Shown here one piece after another: positions 28,829 through 40,108 of a stretch of DNA of 64,000 bases (positions are counted from its first letter, which is position 1; the number at the start of each line of letters is the position of its first letter). The position numbers were made by a program, and so were the translations under genes. The notes under the pieces were generated by a model. That model was given only the letters and a program-made list of their open reading frames with translations. It did no database searches and had not been told where the DNA came from. This stretch comes from Asparagopsis taxiformis. Its lineage: Eukaryota > Rhodophyta > Florideophyceae > Bonnemaisoniales > Bonnemaisoniaceae. Where the stretch lies: contig JALQPE010002916.1 in assembly GCA_030407315.1 (NCBI GenBank), forward strand, positions 29,253-93,252, written 5' to 3'.

Positions 28829-30507
28829 TCATACCATATCGGTTGCGCTAGAAGCGTCTGATTCCACTTCTCTTGCCGGTTTCACCTCTACAGGAACATC
28901 GCCATCGACGCTTTCCGTAGGTCCATTTGCTTGTAGATCGCCAGTGCTCTTCTTTTCGGTTTTTTTTGGTGGGCGCCGGTCGAAAATGATCACCAAGAAC
29001 ATGAAAAATCCGGCACTATATGCTAATATAAAGAAGAGACGCAATCGACTGAAGGTAATCACGACAGGATCATCGACAGAACATAAACCACGATCCTCAA
29101 AGTACTGTTCCAGTGTCCGAAGAGCGCCTCTCTTCTTGAGCGCCAACGTAGCATTTCCAAATTCCAAAGAAAGTGGAGAACCTTTCGGAAGAAGGAAAGA
29201 GCCACCACTTGTGAAGAAAGGTTTTCCTGTTGTTTGAATGTCACCACAGAATGGTCCATTGGCAAAATCTTCCGCTGTTCCACCCGAGAGAAGAAAGAAG
29301 TTGCAGGTGCCAGACATGAGTTTTTCAATCCCTTCCCTGACCTTTTCGACTAAGATCGCGTCATTGTTTTTCTCTTGCTGTTGGCAGTTCCTGTGAAGAT
29401 AATGGCGCAAGGGTGAAGTTTATCGTCAGCCTTTGTTAACATTTAGCTCGATAGGACAGAGCTGAAATCAGAATACGTACGATTTTGCAATAGCACTGTT
29501 CCAGAAATCCTCTATTGCTCCACCACCCACAACACACACTTCCCTTGCCATAATTCGACATTCTGCGAAGTCTTCGATCGATCTGAACCTTGATTGATTT
29601 TGCTCCACAACGAGCGATGCACTACGGGAAATAGGTGATAGGAGCTGTTAGCAAAACCAAAAGAATACAAACGTAATGACACAGAGCGATTAACTTACGT
29701 CATGGCTGCCTCATAAATAAGAAGAAGAAAAAGACCACAAAGAAATATTATCAAGTTGACTGTCCACTGGCGGGTAGAGTCACTATCGCCTGGAGCGGCA
29801 CGGCCGGACTGATTGACCATCTTGGAAAGAACGCTTTGACAGGCCTTTCTGATTCTGTACAACACGGGTTCTTTCACGAGAACAGAGCGAACCGTGCGGC
29901 GTAGATTGGATTCTTCCCCTTCTTGCGGCCGAGGGGCCGGTGCAAATCGTCTATCGAACAGTTTAAGGATGACGAACATGGCGAAAAGACCTAAAAGTGC
30001 GAGCCATACATCCCATTTGAATGCTCTGATGAAGAAGGAGTGGTTGGCGTCATTTCCTTCGAGTGAATCTTTGCGAACAAGGATTCGAAAATCATCAATA
30101 ACAAAAGGTGGAAGAAATTCAACCCTTCCAAGGCGCTCTTGGTTTGGTAGCCAACAACCAACGCCAATATCACAGTTACACTCTGGCGCGTCTCGCACTC
30201 CGCCTTCGTCCGTGGTGCAGTTTTCAAGCGCTCTCACAAAGCCGGTGAAACCTTTGAATTCTTCCTTGGTGGCGTTGTAGATTTGCAGCGGGTTGCATGT
30301 GAAGCCGAGCTCCCGTTGCAGATGCTGGATGTAGTCCACTGCGATTCCATCGAGGTTGTTGAAGTTTGGTGCGAGAGAGCTCTGGAATAATGTGGGCCGT
30401 TCGATGAGCGCGCAACAGCGGAGTTGTCGACCTCGCACACTATCCTGTTGTGCACAGACGGACAAGGAGAGGAAGGAAAGGACAAACAGCTGGAAGAGCA
30501 TAGTCAT
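28829..30507 (-). CDS. Ionotropic-glutamate-receptor-like membrane protein, three exons
   Basis: Exons 30507-29699, 29621-29481 and 29390-28829 join in frame to 503 aa. The donors are GTAAGT and GTACGT, the acceptors CCCGTAG and TTCACAG. It starts MTMLFQLFVLSFLSLSVCAQ, a signal peptide. The S1 ligand-binding lobe follows (FNNLDGIAVDYIQHLQRELGF). The first membrane helix is WDVWLALLGLFAMFVILKLF and the second is WTVNLIIFLCGLFLLLIYEA, running into AAMTASLVV where receptors have the SYTANL-type gate. The S2 lobe (FFTSGGSFLLPKGSPL) is next, then a last helix (FFILAYSAGFFMFLVIIF) and a cytosolic acidic tail. Between the first two helices there is a ~70-residue basic loop with no hydrophobic pore segment, so ion conduction in the usual way is doubtful. 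Ligand unknown. Confidence 0.8.
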
Positions 30508-30591
30508 TAAACGCTCGGAATCGTTTAGGAGGCACTCGAGGGATGGCGCACATCTCTCTTCATAGATCTGATGTAGTGAAGAGCAAAACAA

Positions 30592-30597
30592 TTTATA
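30592..30597 (-). promoter_or_regulatory. TATA box (TATAAA)
   Basis: About 90 bp upstream of the receptor-like gene's ATG on the minus strand, within CATATAAATTG. Confidence 0.55.
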
Positions 30598-30867
30598 TGC
30601 ATATGACACAACGCATACTCAGGTGTAGGCAGCAATGATGACAACGTGATGTGAGGTTTTTGCTGCGATGGACCACGAAGCAATGCATCGTAACCGTTTT
30701 TTGCAGTTGAAATTCAGGGCTCGTATGATCGACGACTCGTGTAGCCTACACAGCACGTGTGCGTTATCAAGTTTGCGATTGTTGGATGTCGCAACAACAT
30801 ATATATCAGATGGACACGTACAACTTTTAGGAAATAAACCCCGAAAATAAAAAGTTTTAAATGTTTT

Positions 30868-32982
30868 CTAAAGTTTTTCACCATCACCCGTCAATTTATG
30901 GACCTTGGCCATGTGTCGATTGAGCGTGCTCCGTCTGGCGAAGCACGACTTGCAAACCTCACATTCCAGCTTGTCCGTCAAATTGTCATGCGCTGACCGC
31001 ACATGCAACGCAAGATCCCTCTCCGTTTTGAACGTCCTCGGACACTCGGCGCATGCGAACGGCCTCCCGAGATGCACCGCATTGTGGTGCCGTTCCAGGT
31101 TGAGTCGCGTCTGAAACTTGCGCCCGCAATTGTTTTCGGTGCATTCAAAGTTTCTGATCTTATCGTGTTTGTTCGCAATATGTCGATTCAAGTTGCCCTT
31201 CTTCCCGCGAATCAGCACCCCGCATTGGTCGCACGCCCACATCGTCGTCGTCGATGCGCCGGTGGAGCACCCGGCCGCCGCCGCCGTGGAGCCGTTTCGT
31301 GATGACGGCCCGCCAGATACGTTCCCTGAATCCAGACCTGTTGTAACTGTACTGTTTGTGTTCACGCCGGTTTCAGATTGGACGCTTGCCATGTTCGAGC
31401 CCTGAAATGATGTCGGGTGTGATGAGGACGCTCTATGCGAGTCAAATGTGAAGAGTGGTGATCCTAAGACTCGCTGCGGCACGTTGCATGGCCAGCAATT
31501 TTGTGCGTATTGCGATACTGTTTGTGGCGGTGTGGTTGTAATATCCTGCCCGGGCTGTGGCGCTTGAAATTGCACAAATTCCGAGAATGATGTCTGTCGT
31601 TGTCGTTTTGGCAATGGTAGGTTACGCGCTTGTTGAGCACTGCTCTTCTGCATGCTTCCCGCTCCGGTTATGAAAGAAGCTGACACAGATAATCGCTCGG
31701 GTGCAACGCTGTTGGAAACGTCACCTATCTGTAAATCATCCTCGTCGAAAAACGGAATCACATCTATTTGTTCGTTTCCACTGAACATACGTGGATCAGG
31801 GTCTGCTGTATTATCGAAGAGCTGCGCCCCCTGCCCAACTTGCTCGCATATACTGTGCCACTCATCAAGGTCGTCATCCTCAAAAAATTGCTGAAACGGG
31901 TTATCGAGCAACGGCGACGCATCAAGAATACCTAGTTGCGAGCAGAGGTGTTGGATCCGACCATATGTATTAATGCCCGTCGTCGAAAGTATGGTGTACT
32001 TCACTATGCGGTCGTAAACCAAGGTTGGCTGCACACGTCGGCCTCCAAATCTCTTGCACAAGTAGGAATAATAACTGCCGGTGCGGTCAGATTGGGCAAC
32101 CATCTGTGAATATGGGTTCCAAATTTGCACAGTGCCTGCTTCAAGGCCAGGCACCATATCACGGATATTGTTCGCTCGTGGCCTCTTGAGCACTGGAACT
32201 GTTGCGCGGGGTTCGCTCGGCAGTTGGATATGCTGCTCCACGGTGAATTTGGGGCGCGGCGATGAATTTGACGAGGGCGTTGCAAGGGCGGTACCATCAG
32301 CGGAATCGATCGGTTCGCGCAAAGTATAAATGTAGCAATCATCAGGGGGGTCTAGAAAGTGTGCTGGCAGCTTGTTGAACGGCGGTTTACTGGCATATCT
32401 GTAGCGATGATGTGTTTGCATGAGTCTTTCGGCGGAGGCACTCGAGAAGACTCTATAACAGAGACATCTGAAAAACGGGGCGGAGATTTGGTCGCGGTCG
32501 CGCGAGGCGACAATGGGATGCAGAATAGTGGAAACGACTAAAACGCCCGACTCGAGCCAATTGAACTCGAGCGCGAGAAAGCAATCGGCGTCTGACAAGT
32601 TGACACGCTGTTTAACGGCTCGTCGACTGGTGACCCTGGAGTTGCGCAGCAATGGGTCGCCGGAGATTTGGTAGAGCATGGGAACGAGCGGCTGGACACT
32701 CTGATAGCCATAGTGCAAGCAGAATACGGTGTCGCCGGATCTGTGGTGCACGCAGAGGAGATCGCCAATGTCCGGGTAGGAATGGTTGGGACGCACCTCG
32801 TCGCCGAATATATAGCCCACGAGAACGGGGTTGGAGAGCAGGGAATTTACGGTCTGCGAGATGGGCGGCGGCTCGCGTTGGAAGAGCCAGTCGCGAGCGG
32901 CGGCGTTGCGCATGAAGAAGGCCCAGGTGGAGCGCCAGGAGTCGGCGTGGGCGGACGAGCGTCTGTTGTCGAGGAGAGACAT
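30868..32982 (-). CDS. C2H2 zinc-finger protein, intact copy 1 of 3
   Basis: 704 aa from an ATG at 32982. Four C2H2 fingers sit at the C-terminus, at about 584-606, 614-637, 644-665 and 674-695. The second has a four-residue Cys spacing (CTENNC). The N-terminal ~240 residues form a conserved globular part with WAFFMR, PPPIS, LVGYIFGD, HHRSGD and PPDDCYIY motifs shared with the two other copies. The middle is low-complexity and acidic. Likely a nuclear DNA-binding regulator, as judged by the fingers; the N-terminal domain is not one I recognise. The neighbours at 33749-35900 and 38068-39712 are paralogues with broken frames, so this is the only copy that looks functional. Confidence 0.8.
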   Translation of the reverse strand: MSLLDNRRSSAHADSWRSTWAFFMRNAAARDWLFQREPPPISQTVNSLLSNPVLVGYIFGDEVRPNHSYPDIGDLLCVHHRSGDTVFCLHYGYQSVQPLVPMLYQISGDPLLRNSRVTSRRAVKQRVNLSDADCFLALEFNWLESGVLVVSTILHPIVASRDRDQISAPFFRCLCYRVFSSASAERLMQTHHRYRYASKPPFNKLPAHFLDPPDDCYIYTLREPIDSADGTALATPSSNSSPRPKFTVEQHIQLPSEPRATVPVLKRPRANNIRDMVPGLEAGTVQIWNPYSQMVAQSDRTGSYYSYLCKRFGGRRVQPTLVYDRIVKYTILSTTGINTYGRIQHLCSQLGILDASPLLDNPFQQFFEDDDLDEWHSICEQVGQGAQLFDNTADPDPRMFSGNEQIDVIPFFDEDDLQIGDVSNSVAPERLSVSASFITGAGSMQKSSAQQARNLPLPKRQRQTSFSEFVQFQAPQPGQDITTTPPQTVSQYAQNCWPCNVPQRVLGSPLFTFDSHRASSSHPTSFQGSNMASVQSETGVNTNSTVTTGLDSGNVSGGPSSRNGSTAAAAGCSTGASTTTMWACDQCGVLIRGKKGNLNRHIANKHDKIRNFECTENNCGRKFQTRLNLERHHNAVHLGRPFACAECPRTFKTERDLALHVRSAHDNLTDKLECEVCKSCFARRSTLNRHMAKVHKLTGDGEKL

Positions 32983-33748
32983 TTTCGGTGGCGCAGTGTG
33001 GGCGGAACGAGCGGGGCAGGATACGAGATTTAGCGAGGTTGCACATGGATGCCGGTCGGTCGGGTGTGCAGGGAGTCGCGAGGCGTTTGGACATGCGCGT
33101 TTAGATTGACATTGAGAATGGATATTTGCGTTAACGACAGTTACTAGTCGTATTGGGCGACCAATGGTGGTCGCGGAAGCGGTGACTGACTTGGATGCGC
33201 GCGTGGTAACATAGCGTCACACAGTCACAGGTCGGCCTAAAAATACGAGTGTAAGGATGGTTGCAAACGAGGCTGGCGTCGCGGTAACGGGATGTAGCGG
33301 CGAGCGTGCGCTCGCTGCGCGACAGCAATGATCGCCGACGCACGATCATATCGTCATGCGATGATTGAAACGGATGCAGACGCGTGGCAGCACAAGATGT
33401 GTTTCTCGGCGCGCGGGCAGCGAGTTGTTCGCGGCGGATCTGGAAACAAACACCGGCGATGTATGGACGACTGATGTGACAACAACACCCACCACGTAAT
33501 AACCAAACCGGACGCGAGCTAACACGCGCTGTAATCCGGATACTCTCGAGTCGATTGCATCTGCCATGTCTGGCCGCTCGTCGTGTACATCCACGTTTAA
33601 AAAAACTCTACGCTGGCGAAATAAACACATCCTCATTGGCGTATTCATCGCCCACTCACTACACGTCCCACGCGTGTCACAAACCAATCATACAATTCCA
33701 CCCAACGACCGCCAGCCTGTCCGACGTGCCCCCACCCCGTCCAGCCCT
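32983..33748. other. Spacer between zinc-finger copies 1 and 2
   Basis: Holds the 5' flank of copy 1 and the 3' flank of copy 2. No TATA box at the usual distance and no supported ORF. Confidence 0.4.
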
Positions 33749-35900
33749 TCACCTCATCCGCTCTCCGCCGCCGCCGTCCGGACGCACATGGTGCACGCGC
33801 ATCATATGCCGCTTGAGCGTGCTGCGTCGCGAGTAGCAGCGACGACACACCGCGCACGCAAGCGCGGTCGCCGCGTCTTCATGCGCCTGCCGCGCGTGCG
33901 CCGCGACCGCAATCGGCGTCTTGAATGTGCGCGGACACACGCGACAGGCAAACGGCCGGCCGCGATGCACCTCGGCCACATGGCGCGCCAGATTGGGACG
34001 CGTTTGAAACCGTCGGTTGCATCCCGTCTCTGTGCACGCAAAGTTGCGGATGTTATCGTGCGTGTGCGCGATATGTCGCATCAAATTGCCACGTTTGCCG
34101 CGGATTAACGCCCCGCATCGATCGCACATCCACACCGTCCCGTTCCGATCCGTCGCACACCCGTCCCGCGCTGCCGTCCCTTCCGCTCCCGTAGTTACAA
34201 CGCCCCGTTCCCGTCCCGCATCGCCCCCCATGTCCGCGGACGTCGCCGCCACCCACCCGCGACGCGCCCCGCTATTCCGCGTGCCGAGGCGGCAGCCGCT
34301 GCGGGGGACGCGTGCCGCGTCTGTAATGTGTGCGCGTGTGCATGCGGGATCGCAATCTCCGGGACGTCTTCTGGTGGCGCAGATGGGGCAAGTCGCTGCC
34401 GTTTTGGTGATCGCACTTGTGCGTGCCGTTGTGCGGTTGTGTTTGGTGTTGGGTGATTTAATGTGTTGAAGGTGGTGGTCTCGGTTTCGTCCCCTTGAGA
34501 AGTTGACTCGGATTCTTGGCTGTCGGAGAGGGGTGCTTGCTCGGTTGTCGCGTTCGCGGATGGATTTGGATTGACCGCGTCGGGATTGTATGTGTCGAGT
34601 ATGAGAAAGTCGGCTTCGTCGCAGAAAGGAATCGCATTGGAGTCTTCGTTATCGTTCAGCAACGTCGGCTCACTCGCAATGCTTGCGTCGAAGAGCTGCA
34701 GACTTTGGCCATCGGGCTCAAACTGCAGGAATTGGCCATTGGGCTCGAATATGCTCTGCGACTCTTCGATGAGGTCATCCTCAAAGAATTGCCGAAACGG
34801 TCTATCGATTAACGGCGATGATCTGTCAATACCAAGTTGCGAACAGAGATGTTGTATCCGACGACCAGTATTAAGGCCCATTGTGGAGAGAAAGGTGTAT
34901 CTGACGGTGGGTCTGGCAAGCACTTCCGACTGCGCGACTCTACCACCGAATCTCTTGTACAGTCTCGCGTAGAAAATGCCATTGCGCCTCGATGAGGTCG
35001 TCATTTGAGAAAAGTCGTTCCACAGCGTGATAGCGCCCGCTTCGTGTCCTGGCACCGGTAAACGATTGCTGGACGCCCGGGCCTCTTCGACGTGCGCGTT
35101 GCACGAGAAGTGCTGCTCGGCTGCTGGAATTGCTGTTCCGTTGATTGAGCTTGCGAATATGGCTGCGATAGCGGTTGAGCAGACGCTTGATAGAGTAGAG
35201 AATCGATTGGTTCGAAAGTGCTATAAATGTAGCATCCATCGGGCGGGTCTAGAAAATCAGCCGGCAAACTAGTGGATTGCATTTCTTGGTCCATGGCGTG
35301 ACGCTGTTGAATGAGGATAAATCTTTCGGCGGTTGTCGGGGCAAACGTTTTATGGGTGATAAAGTTGACAAACGGCGCTGGTGATTGTGCGCTTGCCAAT
35401 GGCGAGGCAATGGGATGAACATTTGTCGAGACATGCAAAACTCCAGATTGAAGCCAATCAAATTCAATAGCAAGAAAATAATCACCATCCGGAAATGATA
35501 CACGCTGCTTCACCGATCGCCTGACAGACACTTTGGGATCGTGCAGAAGCGGGTCACCGGAGATTTGGTACAACATGGGCATAAGCGGCTGGATGTTCTG
35601 ATAACCATAATGAAAGGCGAAGATAGCATCGCCAGATCGATGGTGCGGACAGATGAGATCACCAATGTCAGGATACAAATGTTGAGAATTTTGGCCGGGC
35701 GACGCGTGGATATCGCCAAAGATATAGCCGACGAGGAGCGGACTCGAGAGGAGAGAGGCGGCAATTTCGGAGATTGGGGGCGGTTGGGAGCGGAAGAGCC
35801 AGTTGCGCACGTGAGGAAAGCGCATGAAAAAAGCCCAGATAGCCTGCCAGGAGAAGCGATGGGAGGAAGTGCGCGGATGCGAATCGTGAAGAGTCGACAT
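33749..35900 (-). pseudogene. C2H2 zinc-finger gene, broken copy 2 of 3
   Basis: The frame opens at an ATG at 35900 and carries the same N-terminal block as copy 1 (WAFFMRF, PPPIS, LVGYIFGD, HHRSGD). It shifts frame within 35001-35055, continues to 34195, and shifts again within 34195-34252 to a frame that contains four C2H2 fingers (CDRC, CTETGC, CRVC, CAVC). Overlapping frames without splice signals favour frameshift mutations over introns. The third and fourth fingers are complete, and the finger frame even has an ATG at 34252, so a short 167-aa finger-only protein could still be made. Ala/Gly-rich and very GC-rich finger region compared with copy 1. Confidence 0.75.
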
Positions 35901-38067
35901 TTGTGGCGGGTTTGCACACGAGCAGTTGTGGCTGTGCGATGTGGACGCAAGTCATGTCAGTGATGGGCGTTTTAATGCGTCTGGCGGTAGATCAATGTGG
36001 TGGCTTTTTGCGACATGTCGCTTCACGCACTCGACCACCTGAGCCGAAATGGACGGCTGTGCAGGCGACGGGTATCTCGACGTTTGCGTTGATGTCTGCA
36101 AAATTGAAAAAACTATGATTGCTCGCCATGAATTCTGTGCGCCCCCAGATATTATCCGCAAATATACATTTGATACATTTGCGTCGCGTCGGTACACGGC
36201 GCCCGTTGCTCGCCGTGCTGCGGCTGGATGTGTCATACCGCAGACGCGCTTACATCGTATGACATTGTCACGTGAGTCGTCTTGTGTCGTTTATCAGCGG
36301 CGTTGATCGACGCCTCATCGATTGGCGGATATGTCGGGCGAATTTGTACAACATGCAAATATTGTGATTTACGCCACGCACGCATCGTACCGAGACGGTT
36401 CATTCCTGCGTTATCGGCGGCGTTGTTTCCTCGATACACAGGTCTGGCGACGATGAGACGCGCTCGCTGACGAACAAACGATCAGTTTGTTGACGCGTTG
36501 CTTGCATGTCTCGCCGCTTCATCAACGGCCGGATTTGCGACATCGACGCGAAACGTACGGTATCAAACTTCGTTTTGTTTCCGCTATTTGTACTGGCCGT
36601 ACGTGCATGGTGTCGTCCAATGTCGCCATGACAAGTGTTGGTGACGTAATTTTTCCGACGTCCGAGAAATAAATTGCGTGCCATACGCATATTACAACCG
36701 CGATGCGCTTTGGGCATGTGTTTCCCGTCCCATTGCGCCGCATCGCCGCGTAAACAGACCGCCCGTTGCGCTACTTGCATCTCCGAAGGTACCGGGTGCT
36801 GCGGTCTCGGATTACATCTTCCGCACCGCATCGCGTATATCGTGTCGCTAGATCTGCACCCGCGTTCTCGGTACGCTCGTCCCACTTCTACTAGACGTCT
36901 GTTCTATCTGCTAGATATTGTTGTTCGACACACGCCTGTGGCATCGTATGAGCCTCGGAGCGGTTCGAGGCGTCTCTGTGGAAGCATTCCAGAGCTGGGC
37001 GTCGGATTGTTGCTTTGCGAGCCGCGCGAGCAGACGGCCTCGTACTGTACATCTATCTGGAATCATTGGAATAGAACGGCGCCAGATATGGATGCTCGCG
37101 TCATGGCGGGGAAAGTGCTCTGCTGTACGGGTGGCGGATGTGCAGTTTGAAAAGGTACAGACGGGAGGAGGGCATCGTCGTTCATAATCGGGCCATGTGT
37201 CGTTGACGAAGAACACACAAGCAATCAAGCGCAAGTATCCCGTCCGGAAAAAACGGCAATCGCCAGCAAACAAACCGTACAGTCGAGCTGGAAGGGCATC
37301 TGCCACATCACTACGTAGACCAGCGCGCAAACAAATCCAACGGGCCGTATTTGAAATATCAAAATCCGTCACGATAGTCGCCTACATATTTTAACGGCAT
37401 ACGCCAAACATACAGACAGCTGTCCATACCCTATCTCGCGCGAGACATGTACAACCGACCAATCGCTCTCACACTATTTCGCCACCGTAAATTGCACCAT
37501 TCACGTCCCGCATATCTCGGTCTGTTCCACACAACTATTCCGCATATATTCTGCGCGCCACGCGCCGCCCCGTTCACATACCCCTCCGATAGGGCCGTGT
37601 CCGTTAGGGTTACACGCATCGCACCGCATAACACCCGTCGTCACTTCACACGATCATACCCCCGCCCGATATACTGTCATCCCACCGCACAGCGAGCGCT
37701 GCAACGCGTTTCAAAACGCACAATCGCTATGACAATTTATTCACTTACATCTCGTCATCCACCTCCGCAGCTCATGTTACATTTCCTCAACGCCTGCCTG
37801 CCAGCCGTCCCCGTCTCATTGGCCGTTAATTTATCAAAACCAGTGTCAAAAAATCCTCCCCACCCTTCGTCACTCATCCCAACCCATCAATGCAACACCA
37901 ATCCCACCCATTAATGCTCCTCCTCTCCCAACCCGTCACCATCCCCGTCCAAATGCCCATCCCCCACCACCCAGCCCCAGCCCCGCCCGATTTCTCCTGC
38001 CAGTCCGACCCCGTTAGCCAATTTCGTCACACACATCACGTTCGCACCCGCGACCGCGCAAACACCC
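35901..38067. other. Gene-poor 2.2-kb region between zinc-finger copies
   Basis: Several 100-160-codon frames overlap on both strands around 36400-37400 and 37450-37910, but they are mutually antiparallel, lack domain signals and have no promoter motif. I see no supported gene. The part just before 38068 is C-rich and may be the eroded N-terminal coding part of copy 3. Confidence 0.4.
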
Positions 38068-39712
38068 ATGCGCGTCCAGCAGCGCTTTCAACTCTGCCCG
38101 CAATCGCCGCCAAATCCCCTCCCCGAAGACTTGTTCAACCCCCCCGATGATTGCCATCTCAATGGCATCGTCGAACCGCGCGAGTCCGGCGTGCAATACA
38201 GCGCGCCGCAGTCGCAGCACGCGTACCCGTCCGCTCAGCGAGCCATTCAGCGGCACTTCCCGACGCAGACCACGCAGTTGTCTAAAATACAGCGAGCTTC
38301 TACAAATGATAATGCACTGCAACCAGTCGCGGCCCGTACCCAGCCGTTATGGAATGTATACACGCAAATGGCCACCATGTCTAGGCGTCACGCCGTTTTG
38401 CACGATACCGTGTACAAACGATTCGGTGGCAGAGATGTGCCGCCTGTAGAGTTGGCCAAACTTGTCGCAAACTATACATTTCTTTCCGCCGCTGGCTTCA
38501 ATCCCCGCAATACCATACAAAACCTCTGCTCTCAGATGGGTATCGATTTATCATCACCGATGCTCGACGCTTCCGTACAGCATTTTTTCGACGATGACGA
38601 CGTCAATGAGCAGCCGCACGCTTTTGTCGATAACCATCAGCATAGCATGCAGCTGTTGCATGTTCCCGCCGAGCCTTGTCAGGATCTACTTGGAGAGGAC
38701 GATGCCTTCAATGTTATTCCTTTCTGTGACGAGACAGACCTTCAGGTACTCGACGCTTCCAATCCAGTAGTCGCCAATACGGCCCCCTCTTCCCACGCAG
38801 CAGCTCAGGACGCTCCACCCTGTGAGGCCGAAAACTTTAGCATAGCTACTCCAGCTGACACAGCAGACTTCCAGACACTTCAAATGTCTCAACCCATCGC
38901 TTACAACACGTCCTCTGCACCATCTTCCTGTACTCATGGAAATGTCGCCGTGCCAGACAGTATTGCGCAACACCACTCACACTCCCCAAAACGACAAAGG
39001 TGTTCGTACCCCGCTCCCCTTTTGCAACCCAATACCCCAGAACATCCAATGCATCGACCATGCACACCCCCAAGAACAAAACCAAAACACGACCATCACT
39101 CATGGCCATACAATGCACCACCAAAGGTTCTTGTTTCTCCACTCTACACCTTTCCCTCCCGGCGAGCGTCATCCAACAGCAAAAACGCCGATACAAACGT
39201 TCCAAGCCAATCAGCATCTATTGATACCAACGCCTGCAGTGCCACAACAAAAGGGCTGGAATCAGAACATCTCACAGCCCAATCACTTCCACAATCGGGC
39301 CACACTGCATCCAGCGCGTCAACAACGACGAACAAATCAAACACAGTCTGGGTATGCAATCAATGCGGTGCCCTCATTCGCGGCAAGAGAGGTAATTGAA
39401 CAGACATGTTGCAGCCAAGCATCATCATATCCGCATTTTCACTGTCGGGAGCCGAATTGCGGACGTAAATTTCAAACGCGCCTCAACCTCGTCCGCCATT
39501 GCCGGGAGGTACATCTCGGCAGGCCGTTTGCTTGCACCGACTGCCCCAGAACGTTCAAGGCCGAGATAGATTTGACGTGGCATGTACAAACGGCGCATGT
39601 TGGAATGTCGGAGAAATTTGAATGTCAAGTTTGTGGGTCATGTTTCGGGCGACGTAGTACTTTGCATCGTCATTTGACCAAGGTACACAAGATGCAGATG
39701 GAGAAAGCGTGA
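38068..39712 (+). pseudogene. C2H2 zinc-finger gene, broken copy 3 of 3
   Basis: Plus-strand paralogue, inverted relative to copies 1 and 2. It starts at an ATG at 38068 but lacks the WAFFMR...HHRSGD N-terminal block; similarity begins at the PPDDC motif. The frame is open through acidic and Gln/Ser-rich middle parts to the first finger, where GKRGN is followed by a stop. Comparison with the paralogues shows a single missing base near 39395, after which fingers two to four continue in the next frame to 39712. Truncation plus one frameshift indicate a pseudogene, though the break looks recent. Confidence 0.75.
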
Positions 39713-40078
39713 CTAATCTTGAATGACAGTAAACATGACCTTCTCAACTACACTTTACTGAAAACTTGAAATTCTTTTTAGTTTCTATCGGACAAGTGGC
39801 CTCATATGAGGCAATTTTGTACTTCTAAGATTAAATCAAAACAAGGGCCTTTTGTGGTGAGTACTAGGAGCTCTGGCTCTGTTTATTTGTTGTGGCGGCG
39901 CCGGCCGTCAATTTGTCCGGGATGTGATACTGTAAGTATGAAAGTTATTCGTCACCTTTGAGCGTTGTCGCGCGCACTTTACGCACGCGACGGGTCAGCG
40001 TTTCTGCAGTGGTCAAAGTAGACATTTGGAATTTTTCATACAAAAAGGAAACGACAATTTATTTTGAAACGTGGTAAC
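39713..40078. other. Spacer left of the Harbinger element
   Basis: No ORF or repeat recognised. Confidence 0.4.
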
Positions 40079-40100
40079 ATAGGAGGAGTTTGGCAATAGC

Positions 40101-40108
40101 CATATGGC
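40101..40108. repeat. hAT target site duplication, left
   Basis: CATATGGC, identical to 42690-42697. Confidence 0.85.

Noticed and set aside
36400..37372. Overlapping 150-160-codon frames on both strands
   Set aside because: Antiparallel to each other, no domain, promoter or composition support.
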